From Chloroflexota bacterium (lineage in GTDB: Bacteria; Chloroflexota; Dehalococcoidia; Lucifugimonadales; Lucifugimonadaceae), in the NCBI GenBank assembly GCA_002730555.1, contig PCAM01000035.1:1-64000 (forward strand): DNA of 64,000 nt, in the 5' to 3' direction. The notes under the pieces are model-generated. The model was not told the origin of the DNA. It was given only the letters and a program-made list of their open reading frames with translations, and did no database searches. Below are positions 16,388 to 25,173 of this stretch, in pieces. The translations under genes and the position numbers were made by a program. The stretch's first letter is position 1; every line of letters starts with the position of its first letter.

Positions 16388-18147
16388 CAGAAGAAGCTCT
16401 CGCCCCGGAATATGCGCATCACGTCCTGCACACTGATCAGCGCCATCAGGCTCAACAACAAGAGGATCCCGGCCAGGTGGACGATCGCCTCCCGCTCGGG
16501 GGAGATGCGCTTGCCACGGCGGATCGCTTCGATCACCACGAAGAGCAGCCGCCCGCCGTCCAGCCCGGGCAACGGGAGGATGTTTATTACCGCCAGCGAG
16601 AGGCTGATGGTGGCCGCCAGGACGGCGAAGGTCCTGAGCTTTGTGGTGACGGCGGCATCGGCGGTCGCTATCTCGCCGGTAAGCTGGCCGATACCGATCG
16701 GTCCAACCGTGGCTGGACCACTCAGCTGCGGGTTGTTTGAAGACTGGACCAGTCCCGCGACAGAGTTCTTGGTCAGGAAGATCAGGTCCTTGATCTCCCG
16801 GAACGAGCCCGTGAAAGCGTTCCACAGGTTCTCAGAGAAGGTTCTGTTTCCGGCGTTCTCCGTCTGTATCTGGATACCAACAGAACCGTCGGTTATCGAC
16901 GTGTTCAGCCCGAGAGAGAAGTCGTGGCGCCGGGCGTCCGGCAATGAAATCTCGATCGTTGGGTCTGAGACGACACTGACCACCTGGAGCACGTCCCCCA
17001 CCTGGATCCGGTCATCCAGCAGACGGGCGGCGGCGATCGACATCTCTACGTTTGTGTCGTTGGCTTCCGGGACAACGTGGAGTCGATCGTTAACGCCGAC
17101 CGTGATGTCCAGCAGTCGTGCTTCGGCGAGGAGGAGTTGGTTCTCCGGGTCCGTGACCTCGAACACCACATCGCGTTCCGGCACCTGGAAGCGCGGCCGT
17201 AACGACACCTCTTTGTCGCGACCCTCCACGTACTGGAACGCCGTTGCGCCCGGCATGGGGGACGGGTCCGGGATACCGGGCCTCACGAGCCAGTCACTGG
17301 AGCTACCTAGCTTCAGTGTGATGGCCTGTTGCAGTCCTGTCAGATCGTTTATCTCCCGTCCGTCTACCTCGATGACCCGGTCCCCAACACGCAGTCCCGC
17401 CTGGTCCGCTGGCGAGTCCGGGTGGACGGCCGTGATCGTGACGTCGCCAGCCAGCCGTGTTTGCGGGAGCATCAGGACGAAGGTGAACAGGAGGACCGGG
17501 ATGATGGCGTTGACCACCGCGCCGGACGAAAGCACGAATGCTCGCGCCCACTTGGACTTGCCGGCTAAGCTGTTCTCGGCTTCAGGATCTTCCTCGCCGA
17601 CCATCTTCACGAAGCCGCCCAACGGCAGCCAGTTGATGGACCACACCATCTCGGAGATGGTGATGCTGTGCGATCCGATCTCACGGAGCTTGCCGTTGAT
17701 CGGGTCGCCCACGACGTAATCGCTGGCATCGGACGCCATGGCGTTTTTGCGTTTCTTCGGGCGGGCCAGCAAGGCGTGCAGCGATCCGTCGGCGCGCTTC
17801 TCGACGATTGTCTCGATTTGCGGGCCGGGTTGGAGCGCTGCGAGCCTCGGGTCGGCGCCATCTGACGCCACATCACGGAGATCGCCGTCGCTTGCTGCAG
17901 CCACAACTGGGGCGCCAGCCGATTCAAGTTCGTCAAAATCTTCAAAAATGGTCTCTTCAGTGACCGTCACCTCTGTCCGCCCGGTCCAGAGGCCGGTGGC
18001 GCGCGGCGGAAACCCGAAGCCGAACTCCACGACCTTGGTGCGGGTCATCTTCGCCGTGAAGAAGTGGCCAAGCTCGTGGAGGATGATGAGCGGGCCCAAG
18101 ACGAGCAAGAACGTCAGGACGCCGAAAATTAAAGTGCCAGGAATCAT
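16387..18147 (-). CDS. rseP: RseP/site-2-protease family intramembrane zinc metalloprotease
   Basis: This membrane protease cleaves transmembrane substrates such as anti-sigma factors. The first helix carries the zinc site HELGH, and the last helices carry the LDGGRLL motif providing the third ligand. A PDZ-like domain (LRVGDRVIEVDGREI) lies between. At 586 residues it is longer than usual (about 350-450): there is an extra Ala/Asp-rich cytoplasmic stretch after the first helix (about residues 65-140) and an enlarged region of about 150 residues after the PDZ domain. It lies between dxr and ispG, a common arrangement. ATG 18147 is 40 bases beyond the dxr stop. Confidence 0.92.
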   Translation of the reverse strand: MIPGTLIFGVLTFLLVLGPLIILHELGHFFTAKMTRTKVVEFGFGFPPRATGLWTGRTEVTVTEETIFEDFDELESAGAPVVAAASDGDLRDVASDGADPRLAALQPGPQIETIVEKRADGSLHALLARPKKRKNAMASDASDYVVGDPINGKLREIGSHSITISEMVWSINWLPLGGFVKMVGEEDPEAENSLAGKSKWARAFVLSSGAVVNAIIPVLLFTFVLMLPQTRLAGDVTITAVHPDSPADQAGLRVGDRVIEVDGREINDLTGLQQAITLKLGSSSDWLVRPGIPDPSPMPGATAFQYVEGRDKEVSLRPRFQVPERDVVFEVTDPENQLLLAEARLLDITVGVNDRLHVVPEANDTNVEMSIAAARLLDDRIQVGDVLQVVSVVSDPTIEISLPDARRHDFSLGLNTSITDGSVGIQIQTENAGNRTFSENLWNAFTGSFREIKDLIFLTKNSVAGLVQSSNNPQLSGPATVGPIGIGQLTGEIATADAAVTTKLRTFAVLAATISLSLAVINILPLPGLDGGRLLFVVIEAIRRGKRISPEREAIVHLAGILLLLSLMALISVQDVMRIFRGESFF

Positions 18148-18187
18148 GTTAGTCAGGGTCTATCGCCTATCAGGCGTCTCCGGGTCC

Positions 18188-19351
18188 TCAGTCTCTCAAC
18201 ACCGAGATCGCCGACCGGATGCGCGTGGCCGTTTCCGTCGCGGCCTCGGTGATCTGGCGCAGCGAGGGTTCCATTATCGGTTGATGGGCGGCCAGGCCCT
18301 GTTCGATGACCGGGCCGATCTCGGTGAAACCGATCTTTCCGCCCAGGAACAGCTCTACCGCGGCCTCATCCGCGCCAACCAGGGCAGCCCGCCAGGTTCC
18401 GCCGCGCCTCGCGACGTCCAATGCCAGGTTGAAGCAGGGGTAGAGCGAGGCGTCAAGTTCTTCAAATGTGAGATTTCCGGCCTCGATGGGGTCGAAGCGC
18501 GGAAGGGTGGAGTTCGCGACCCGTTCTGGATGCGTGAGCGCGCACTGGATCGGGTATCTAAGGTCAGGCGGCCCCAGCTGGGCCTTCACCGATCCGTCTT
18601 TGAACTCGACCATCGAGTGGACAATCGACTGTTTGTGCATTACCACGTCGATCTGATCGTACGGAATATCAAATAGCCAGTGTGCCTCGATCACCTCGAG
18701 CGCCTTGTTGATCAATGTGGCGGAGTCGATCGTGATCTTCCGGCCCATCTGCCAGGTCGGATGGTCAAGCGCCTCTTCGGGTGAGACGGAACGCAGTGCG
18801 TCCCATGAGCGCCCGCGGAAAGCGCCGCCGGACGCCGTGATGATGAGCCGCCTCGGCTCCTCCGCTTCGCCCCGGATACACTGCCAGATGGCGGACGGCT
18901 CGCTATCAACCGGAAGGATCTCGGTGCCGCCGTGCTTCGCGGCATCACGAAGGTGCTCGCCGGCCATCACGACCAGCTCTTTGTTGGCTAGGGCGACCGG
19001 AATTCCGGCCCGAAGCGCCGCTATGGCGGGTTCCAGGGCGTCAGCACCCGACATCGCCGCAACGACAAGATCCACGTCGTTGAGTGTGGCGAGTTCCATC
19101 AGAGAGGCGGGCCGACAGTCCGTACAGTTCTCCGGCTCGCGCCCGTCCGTTGCGTAGTAGCGGTAGGGCCTGAACTCGGCGATCTGAGTAGCGAGGAGAT
19201 CGACGTTGCGGCCCGCTGCCAGTCCGAGAACCCGGAACCGGTCAGGGAGGGCGCGGATCACGTCAAGTGTCTGTGTGCCGACCGACCCGGTAGAGCCGAG
19301 CAGGACAACATTTTTTGGACGATTGAGGGACCGATTCAAGTGGCGCTCCAT
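18188..19351 (-). CDS. dxr: 1-deoxy-D-xylulose-5-phosphate reductoisomerase
   Basis: DXR converts DXP to MEP with NADPH, the committed step of the non-mevalonate isoprenoid pathway. The 387-residue product has the N-terminal NADPH-binding motif GSTGSVGTQTLD, the ALANKELVV segment, the metal and substrate block PVDSEPSAIWQC, the catalytic loop TASGGAFRG and the DATLINKALEVIEAHWLF-like helix (here SATLINKALEVIEAHWLF). The ATG at 19351 overlaps the cdsA stop region by 16 bases, so the genes are coupled. Confidence 0.96.
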   Translation of the reverse strand: MERHLNRSLNRPKNVVLLGSTGSVGTQTLDVIRALPDRFRVLGLAAGRNVDLLATQIAEFRPYRYYATDGREPENCTDCRPASLMELATLNDVDLVVAAMSGADALEPAIAALRAGIPVALANKELVVMAGEHLRDAAKHGGTEILPVDSEPSAIWQCIRGEAEEPRRLIITASGGAFRGRSWDALRSVSPEEALDHPTWQMGRKITIDSATLINKALEVIEAHWLFDIPYDQIDVVMHKQSIVHSMVEFKDGSVKAQLGPPDLRYPIQCALTHPERVANSTLPRFDPIEAGNLTFEELDASLYPCFNLALDVARRGGTWRAALVGADEAAVELFLGGKIGFTEIGPVIEQGLAAHQPIMEPSLRQITEAATETATRIRSAISVLRD

Positions 19352-20139
19352 TCGGACACCCAGTATACGATCACGATGGTTGGCAGCAGTGAGTCCAGTC
19401 GGTCAAGAACTCCGCCGTGGCCGGGAACCAAGAATCCCGAGTCTTTGACGCCGGCGTGCCGCTTGAACGCGGATACGCCAAGGTCTCCCAGTGTTCCAGT
19501 GATTGCCATCACAATCCCAAGTACGACGGCCATACCCGATGCGATTTCAAGATCAAACGCGGTATCAACGACCAGCGCTGCGATCGCCGCGCCGATCAGT
19601 CCGCCGATCAACCCCTCCCACGACTTGTTGGGGCTGATGCCCGGAATGAGCTTGTGCCGGCCGAGGGTGATTCCGGCGAGCATAGCGGCGGTGTCCGCAG
19701 CGAAGGTCACGATGAGGGCGAGCATCAACCACTGCGCGCCGTCGTCCACGGATCGCAGTATCGGCGTATGGGCCAGAGCTATTCCCACGTACGGGCCCGC
19801 GGCGATCGCGTACACGAACGCGCTGCGCCGGCCGGCGCCCCACGGGGTCAGGAGGATGGCGAGTGCGGGGACGATCCCGGCCCCGAAAGCGGCCAGTAAC
19901 ATGGACCAGCCGGCCTGCTCTTCGGCTATAAGCCAACCCGCAGCTACTAGCGCCAGCGACCAGGCCGGTAGCAAGAGATAGACCGGGCCAACGGTTCGGG
20001 TCCGCAGCATGCCCGCCAGTTCCCATCCGCCGATCCCCGCAAGAACCAGGACGAGCGCTCCAACGGCGGAAGTGCCTAACCAGAGGATCACGGCCAGCGC
20101 CGGGATGGCGACCGCCGCGGTGATAAGTCTGAGCGTCAT
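19336..20139 (-). CDS. cdsA: Phosphatidate cytidylyltransferase
   Basis: CdsA makes CDP-diacylglycerol from phosphatidic acid and CTP, the branch point of phospholipid synthesis. The 267-residue protein is almost entirely hydrophobic, with about eight membrane segments. The C-terminal signature is visible: SPNKSWEGLIGG, then LGDLGVSAFKRHAGVKDSG and PGHGGVLDRLDS. The ATG at 20139 (MTLRLITAAVAIPALAVILW) is 10 bases after the uppS stop; an upstream extension of the frame runs back into uppS and has no family resemblance. Confidence 0.95.
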   Translation of the reverse strand: MTLRLITAAVAIPALAVILWLGTSAVGALVLVLAGIGGWELAGMLRTRTVGPVYLLLPAWSLALVAAGWLIAEEQAGWSMLLAAFGAGIVPALAILLTPWGAGRRSAFVYAIAAGPYVGIALAHTPILRSVDDGAQWLMLALIVTFAADTAAMLAGITLGRHKLIPGISPNKSWEGLIGGLIGAAIAALVVDTAFDLEIASGMAVVLGIVMAITGTLGDLGVSAFKRHAGVKDSGFLVPGHGGVLDRLDSLLPTIVIVYWVSEWSAT

Positions 20140-20149
20140 TTTGAGACGT

Positions 20150-20920
20150 TTACGCCGGGTCGACTCGAGCGACCGGATCGACGCCGCCGAAACGGCGCTG
20201 CCGGAGCCGATACGCCTCAAGTGCTACATCGACCTCGTCCCCATCGAAATTGGGCCATTGCACAGGGGTCGAATAGAACTCGGCGTATGCGGACTGCCAG
20301 AGAAGGAAGTTGGAGATGCGGAACTCGCCGCCCGTGCGGATCACCAGATCCGGGTCGGGCGTGTCACCGGTGGCCAGGTGGCGGGCGACGAGTTCGTCGT
20401 CGATATCGTCCGGCGACACTCCCCCGGCGACGATGGATTTGATCGCGGACACGATGTCCGCCCTGCCGCCGTAGTCGAACGCGATCGTCAACGTCAAGCA
20501 GTCGTTATCCCGGGTCAGTTCTACCGCGTCGGTGATCGAGCTGCTGAGTTGCTCCGGAAGCCTGTCGAGCCGGCCGATATGCAGGATCTTGACGCCATTC
20601 CGGTGAAGTTCCTGAGCCTCTGAGCTGATCACTTCCTGCAGGATCGCCAGCAGGGCCGAGATCTCTTCGCCGGGGCGCGACCAGTTTTCTGTGGAGAACG
20701 CGAACAGTGTTGCGTACCCGACTCCCCGCTCAACGAGCCGGGAGATGACGGAGCGCACGTTCTCCGTACCAGCGCGATGGCCATCAGCACGCGGGCGGCT
20801 GCGCTGGGACGCCCAGCGTCCGTTGCCGTCCATGATGATGGCGACGTGCCGGGGCATGACTGCCCCATCGTCGGCGGACGACGATGAGCGATTTGCTGAA
20901 GAACGCGGAGAAACGGTCAC
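20150..20920 (-). CDS. uppS: Undecaprenyl diphosphate synthase (isoprenyl transferase)
   Basis: UppS condenses isopentenyl units onto farnesyl diphosphate in cis, giving the lipid carrier for cell-wall glycans. The signature HVAIIMDGNGRWA holds the catalytic Asp, followed by HRAGTENVR, FAFSTENW, and the C-terminal DLVIRTGGEFRISNFLLWQ. This conserved block usually reads SGE, and here has GGE. The 256 residues fit the family. The GTG at 20920 gives a 21-residue Ser-rich leader; the ATG at 20857 (MPRHVAIIMDG) is an equally good start. Confidence 0.95.
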   Translation of the reverse strand: MTVSPRSSANRSSSSADDGAVMPRHVAIIMDGNGRWASQRSRPRADGHRAGTENVRSVISRLVERGVGYATLFAFSTENWSRPGEEISALLAILQEVISSEAQELHRNGVKILHIGRLDRLPEQLSSSITDAVELTRDNDCLTLTIAFDYGGRADIVSAIKSIVAGGVSPDDIDDELVARHLATGDTPDPDLVIRTGGEFRISNFLLWQSAYAEFYSTPVQWPNFDGDEVDVALEAYRLRQRRFGGVDPVARVDPA

Positions 20921-20943
20921 AGGAGGTTCCCGATGATGGAGGA

Positions 20944-21501
20944 CTAAACCTCCATCACCTCCTCCTCTTTCTTCTTGCTTGACAGTTCCATATCGCTCAC
21001 AGCGGCATCGGTGTGATCCTGGAGCGTGTTGAGGGCGCGACGGACCACGTCCTGCGACTCTTCGCCGTCTTTCTCCAGGGTTTTCAGCGAATCTTGCGCA
21101 CTCCGGCGTACGTTTCGGGCGGCGACCTTTGCCTCTTCCACCCTGCGACCCATCTGGCGCACCAGATCCTTCCTGCGCTCTTCGGTCAGCACAGGGAGGA
21201 TCAGACGGATCAGGTTCCCATCTATCTGGGGATTCATCCCCAGCTCGGCGGACTGCAACGCCCGTACCACGTCCTGAACGCCGTTCGGATCCCAGGGCTG
21301 GATGACGAGCATTCTGGCGTCGCCGACGGTGATCTGGGCAAGCTGGTTGAGCGGCATTTCCATACCCTGATAGTCCACGACGATGTTCTCGACGAGGGCC
21401 GGGGAGGCGCGGTTCGTGCGATACCCGGCGAGGTCGCGGTCAAGGGCGTCTACCGCGCCCTGCATGCGCCTGCGAGCATCCTCAAGTATCTCCGTGGTCA
21501 T
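20944..21501 (-). CDS. frr: Ribosome recycling factor
   Basis: RRF works with EF-G to split post-termination ribosomes. The 185-residue length is exactly that of the family. The N-terminal helix continues into YRTNRASPALVENI, then the small domain MEMPLNQLAQITVGDARML and the long helices (IPVLTEERRKDLV-type, here LPVLTEERRKDLVRQMG). It lies directly downstream of pyrH and upstream of uppS, the conserved rpsB-tsf-pyrH-frr-uppS-cdsA order. Confidence 0.97.
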   Translation of the reverse strand: MTTEILEDARRRMQGAVDALDRDLAGYRTNRASPALVENIVVDYQGMEMPLNQLAQITVGDARMLVIQPWDPNGVQDVVRALQSAELGMNPQIDGNLIRLILPVLTEERRKDLVRQMGRRVEEAKVAARNVRRSAQDSLKTLEKDGEESQDVVRRALNTLQDHTDAAVSDMELSSKKKEEEVMEV

Positions 21502-21571
21502 CCACCGTTCCCTTCGTTATGCCGGTCTCGTTAAATATGTCCTACGGGGGGTCGTTCCGGTGCGGTCTCTA

Positions 21572-22306
21572 TTACGTCGCAGATACGGTGACGGAGTCCG
21601 AGATGAGGGTCCCGATCTCCTCCCCGCGAAGTATCCGCAGCAGGTTCCCCGGGCTGAACAGATCAAACACGACTATAGGCAGTCCGTTGTCCATGCACAT
21701 GGAGAGTGCCGTGGCGTCAAGCGCGCCGACGCGGCGCTGCAGGGCGTCCAGGTGGGTCATGTGCCCGAGTTTGGAGGCGGATTTATCTATATTGGGATCA
21801 GAGGTGTAGATGCCGTCGATGTTGTTCTTGGCCATCCACAGCGCGTCAGCACCGACCTCGAGCGCACGAAGGGCCGCAGCGGTATCTGTGGACATGTAGG
21901 GGCTGCCGGTGCCTCCGGCGAAAATGACCAGGCGGCCCTTCTCGAAGTGCCGTAAGGCGCGCCGCCTGATGTAGGGCTCCGCTATCGCAGACATGCTGAT
22001 GGCGGTCTGTGTCCGCACCGCAAGCCCGTTGCGCTCAAGCGCGTCCTGGACGGCGAGCGCGTTGATAATGGTGGCGAGCATTCCGGCGTTGTCTGCGGTG
22101 GCGCGGTCCATCCCGACGGCCTCGTAATCAGCGCCACGCCAGATGTTTCCGCCTCCGACGACGATGCCGATCTGGAGGCCCGTATCCGCGGCCTCGGTCA
22201 CCTGCTCGGCGACGAAACGGAGTGCATCCGGGTCGAGGCCGAATTCACGGTCCCCTTTGAGCGATTCACCACTCAGCTTGAGCAGGACACGTTTATACGT
22301 GGTCAC
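21572..22306 (-). CDS. pyrH: Uridylate kinase
   Basis: PyrH phosphorylates UMP to UDP with ATP and is a hexamer of the amino-acid-kinase fold. The 244-residue product starts YKRVLLKLSGESLKG, followed by the glycine-rich GIVVGGGNIWRG, the UMP-binding region with DNAGMLATIINAL, and FAGGTGSPYMSTDTAAALRA. The start is GTG 22306, with GGAGGA about 5 bases upstream. Bacterial PyrH is usually activated by GTP and inhibited by UTP. Confidence 0.97.
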   Translation of the reverse strand: MTTYKRVLLKLSGESLKGDREFGLDPDALRFVAEQVTEAADTGLQIGIVVGGGNIWRGADYEAVGMDRATADNAGMLATIINALAVQDALERNGLAVRTQTAISMSAIAEPYIRRRALRHFEKGRLVIFAGGTGSPYMSTDTAAALRALEVGADALWMAKNNIDGIYTSDPNIDKSASKLGHMTHLDALQRRVGALDATALSMCMDNGLPIVVFDLFSPGNLLRILRGEEIGTLISDSVTVSAT

Positions 22307-22365
22307 CGGCTCCTCCCGGATAGGAATTGAGGTCGTATCGCGCCCTTGTGGGCTTTCGGTAGTTT

Positions 22366-22869
22366 CTATTCTCCAAGTCCGAAACGACTGAAGCGGCCCA
22401 CATGGACGTTTTCGCCCGTCTTGGCGGCGAGGTTCTTGACGAGATCGCCGATGGTCTGACCCGGGTCACGGATGTAGGCCTGCTCCATCAGGAGTTCTTC
22501 GTTGGCGACCTCATCGGCGTCTTCCGGGACCGAATCTCGGTCGACATACTTCGGGTTCATCGCGGCTACCTGCATGGCGAGTTCTTTCGCCAGCTCTTTG
22601 AACTCGTCTGTGCGGGCGACGAAGTCGGTCTCCGACGAGAGTTGGACCAGAGCTCCTACGCGGTTCCCGCTGTGGATGTAGCTCTCAATTACGCCTTCCG
22701 AGGTTGCTCGGCCCGCACGTTTGGCGGCGGAGGCGAGTCCCTTCTCTCGGAGGAAGTCGACGGCTTTGCTCTCGTCGCCGTCAGCGTCTTCAAGTGCGCG
22801 CTTTGAATCCATGATCCCTGCCCCGGTCTTCTCCCGGAGCGACTTCACCATTGCGGCTGTGATGTCCAA
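22366..22869 (-). CDS. tsf: Translation elongation factor Ts (short form)
   Basis: EF-Ts exchanges GDP for GTP on EF-Tu. The 167-residue protein carries the N-terminal UBA-like domain (ITAAMVKSLREKTGAGIMD, the most conserved stretch) and one core subdomain with SETDFVARTDEF and the C-terminal module with DPGQTIGDLV. This is shorter than E. coli EF-Ts (283) and close to the Thermus type (about 196). The start is TTG 22869, with AAGGG 5 bases upstream; it places the first residue exactly where family members start. An ATG 18 bases downstream is possible. Confidence 0.95.
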   Translation of the reverse strand: MDITAAMVKSLREKTGAGIMDSKRALEDADGDESKAVDFLREKGLASAAKRAGRATSEGVIESYIHSGNRVGALVQLSSETDFVARTDEFKELAKELAMQVAAMNPKYVDRDSVPEDADEVANEELLMEQAYIRDPGQTIGDLVKNLAAKTGENVHVGRFSRFGLGE

Positions 22870-22904
22870 GTGACCCTTGTCCCCTGTGTTCAGCTGTTTG
22901 CGCC

Positions 22905-22935
22905 CCCGCCAGGCCGGCATCGGGCGGGCGGGGTG
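22905..22935 (-). promoter_or_regulatory. GC-rich hairpin between rpsB and tsf
   Basis: CCCCGCCCGCC and GGCGGGGGC pair across a loop of about 12 bases on the minus strand. No T tract follows, so it is not a standard terminator. It may affect mRNA processing or the rpsB:tsf ratio. Confidence 0.3.
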
Positions 22936-22946
22936 TTACCGATTTG

Positions 22947-24047
22947 TTACTCGGCTGTTTTGTCTACGGTCGCGTCGGTCTCATCGTCGGATGATTCGGT
23001 TGAAGCCTCCGGACCGGCTTCCGTGGTCTCTTCCTTGGTTTCTTCTGGGGTCGTTTCCTCAGTTGCTTCTGGGGCTGCAGGTGTTTCTACAGCCGTCTCG
23101 GGAGCTCCGGGCACTTCCTCGGCGGCGGGAGCCTCCGTGGCGGCCTCTTCCTGCTCAGCCTCAGGCGCGGCTTCTGTCGCGGCCTGGGCAACGGCGGCTT
23201 CTTCAGCCTCGCGCCGTGCGGCCTCCGCGATGGCCTGCCGTGCTGAGGCTTCCGCCTGTGCGGCGCGGCGTGCGGCCTCTTCTTGCTCTTCGATTTCGGC
23301 GTTCAGCGCCATCTGCTCAGCGACGCGCGCCTCGCGAACCTGCTTGCCGTCGGTGATGGCCTTGCCGACACGCTCGGTTATGAGTCGAACGCTGCGGATG
23401 GCGTCGTCGTTGGCCGGGATCGGGAAGTCGATGCCGGTCGGATCACAGTTCGTGTCCACGATGGCGACGACCGGAATTCCAAGCCTTTTGGCCTCAGCGA
23501 CGGCGATTTTTTCTTTACCGATGTCCACGACGAACAGCGCTTGCGGCAGGGTTGTCATCTGTTTGATGCCGCCCAGGAATTTGTTCAGGCGGGTGACCTC
23601 GGTGGCCGCTTTCTGCGCCTCTCGCTTAGTGGCGGCCTGGAGGGTTCCGTGTGCGATTTCTTCTTCGAGTCGCACGACGTACTCGATCCGTTTCTGGATC
23701 GTCTGGAAATTGGTCAGCATCCCGCCGAGCCAGCGCTGATTGACGTACAGGGTGTGGGTACGCTGCCCGATGTCCGCAATCGTTTCCTGCGCCTGCTTTT
23801 TGGTGCCGACGAGCATTACCTGCCCACCGGATCCGACCGTCTCTTCGATAAAATCGGCCGCTGTTTCCAGTCTTTCGATCGTTTTGGCGAGGTCGAAGAC
23901 GTGGATCTTGTTGCGGGCAGTGAAGATGTATGGCTTCATCTTCGGGTGCCAGCGCTTGGTGGGGTGGCCGAAGTGGGCGCCGGCTTCAAGCAGCCCGCGC
24001 AGGGTAATTGGCGGGCTCTGATCCGCCGGAGTTTGTGTCGTCGTCAT
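22947..24047 (-). CDS. rpsB: 30S ribosomal protein S2 with long acidic C-terminal extension
   Basis: S2 is a late-binding small-subunit protein. Residues 1 to about 235 are a standard S2 ([51 protein letters not shown]). The remaining 130 or so residues are an extension not found in most bacteria: a charged coiled-coil-like stretch rich in Ala, Glu and Arg, then a Thr/Glu/Pro-rich acidic tail ending TVDKTAE. The ATG at 24047 is chosen because it is the first ATG; a TTG 15 bases upstream is immediately preceded by GGAG, which makes it too close. First gene of the long minus-strand run. Confidence 0.96.
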   Translation of the reverse strand: MTTTQTPADQSPPITLRGLLEAGAHFGHPTKRWHPKMKPYIFTARNKIHVFDLAKTIERLETAADFIEETVGSGGQVMLVGTKKQAQETIADIGQRTHTLYVNQRWLGGMLTNFQTIQKRIEYVVRLEEEIAHGTLQAATKREAQKAATEVTRLNKFLGGIKQMTTLPQALFVVDIGKEKIAVAEAKRLGIPVVAIVDTNCDPTGIDFPIPANDDAIRSVRLITERVGKAITDGKQVREARVAEQMALNAEIEEQEEAARRAAQAEASARQAIAEAARREAEEAAVAQAATEAAPEAEQEEAATEAPAAEEVPGAPETAVETPAAPEATEETTPEETKEETTEAGPEASTESSDDETDATVDKTAE

Positions 24048-24121
24048 CAGGTTAGGTTGCAACTCCGAAGCGATTGTGTGTTAACGGGACGCCAACGGGC
24101 GCGCGGAAAATCTCCGGGGTT

Positions 24122-24137
24122 GATTACCTTGGTAATC
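24122..24137. promoter_or_regulatory. Palindrome in the rpsB leader
   Basis: GATTACC, two bases, GGTAATC: a 7-base perfect dyad located between the predicted promoter and the rpsB start. It could be an operator or part of an S2 autoregulatory RNA structure. I see no further match to the known S2 leader motif. Confidence 0.25.
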
Positions 24138-24158
24138 TGCTCCCGGAAGAGGTGTTAA

Positions 24159-24167
24159 ATCATACCA
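24159..24167 (-). promoter_or_regulatory. Extended -10 promoter candidate for rpsB
   Basis: On the minus strand TGGTATGAT (TG-n-TATGAT) gives an extended -10 with a 5/6 hexamer. No clear -35 is present. Transcription would start near 24152, about 105 bases before rpsB. Confidence 0.4.
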
Positions 24168-24205
24168 CGAGCCGCGGGCGGGTGAGCTTTGGAACGCGGT
24201 CCCGT

Positions 24206-24943
24206 TCAGTCTTCCCGCAGCCACCCGTACTCAAGGGCCATTCTTGCCGCCCGCGCCCGGCGTCGCGTGCCCATCTTCTCAAACATCGCGCTCATGTAGT
24301 TTTTGACGGTCTGTTCGGTCAACGCTAATTGATTGGCGATCTCCCGGTTTGTCTGTCCCTCCGCCACCATCCGCAACATGCGAGCCTCACGAGTGCTGAG
24401 AGGGCTGGGCGGGCTCGAATCCGGGTTCAGACTCCACGCCTCCCTCAACATGGCGAGGATGGCGAACGCCACTCCCGTGCGGTCCGCGGCGGCTTCAAGC
24501 AGAGGGCAACGCCCCTCCGAAATCCCACGTACAACGTCCGCCAGCAACACGTGCGCCTCTTCTTCCGGGACGGCGGCCCAGGCACCTGCGGTGGCCGCGG
24601 AAATCAGGGATTCGTCGCTCTCATCGGGGACGATCGCTATCAGGCGAGCGCCCGTCGTTTGAAGCATTTCGAACGGGATTTTGGGATCGGATAGCGAGCC
24701 CGCTCGAACGACGACCGCTTCGTTGGGGCCGATGTCTTCAGGGACGACGGGCCAGATGGGGTCAACGTACCGCGCGCTCAGGTGGGCGGAGAGGCCCCAC
24801 GTGCGTTCCGCATCAAGCGCCAAGTGCACTTTGATGAGGGTGCGACCGCCGCCCTCCCTTGGATGGATGGCCGGGGGCATCCCGGGGAGCATGGGTGCTT
24901 CTTGTCTGGGTCGCCTTGAAGGCACCTTGTTCGTAACCGCCAT
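24206..24943 (-). CDS. LuxR/NarL-type regulator with degenerate receiver-like domain
   Basis: The last 65 residues are a LuxR-type helix-turn-helix: LSTREARMLRMVAEGQTNRE, then IANQLALTEQTVKNYMSAMF. The preceding 150 residues are alpha/beta and resemble a response-regulator receiver, but the strand that should end in the phospho-accepting Asp reads AVVVRAG, so phosphorylation is unlikely. The role may be ligand- or protein-controlled. ATG 24943 has AGGA about 7 bases upstream; the frame continues to 25054 without a ribosome site. It is divergent from the ccdA-like gene, which it might regulate. Target unknown. Confidence 0.8.
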   Translation of the reverse strand: MAVTNKVPSRRPRQEAPMLPGMPPAIHPREGGGRTLIKVHLALDAERTWGLSAHLSARYVDPIWPVVPEDIGPNEAVVVRAGSLSDPKIPFEMLQTTGARLIAIVPDESDESLISAATAGAWAAVPEEEAHVLLADVVRGISEGRCPLLEAAADRTGVAFAILAMLREAWSLNPDSSPPSPLSTREARMLRMVAEGQTNREIANQLALTEQTVKNYMSAMFEKMGTRRRARAARMALEYGWLRED

Positions 24944-25173
24944 TCTCGCGTCCTGAAGGAATCCACGGCGCGGGGCGTCCGATCCACTCTGCATCTGAGA
25001 GATATGAGAGACGAACGGGAATGCACGTCGGTTCGATGTAGCCGGGTCGAACATACAGATTTGGAAATCTACGATCCGGATTATGCGATTTCCCGCATTC
25101 CAGTTGCATACCGTTCCACGGTTCTCAACGTAGAATCTGAAAGAACCTCCCCTATCGATGGCGGGGAGGCGGA

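Noticed and set aside
15875-17719. Plus-strand frame (614 codons) opposite ispG and rseP
   Set aside because: Spans two confirmed genes in antisense and has typical shadow composition.
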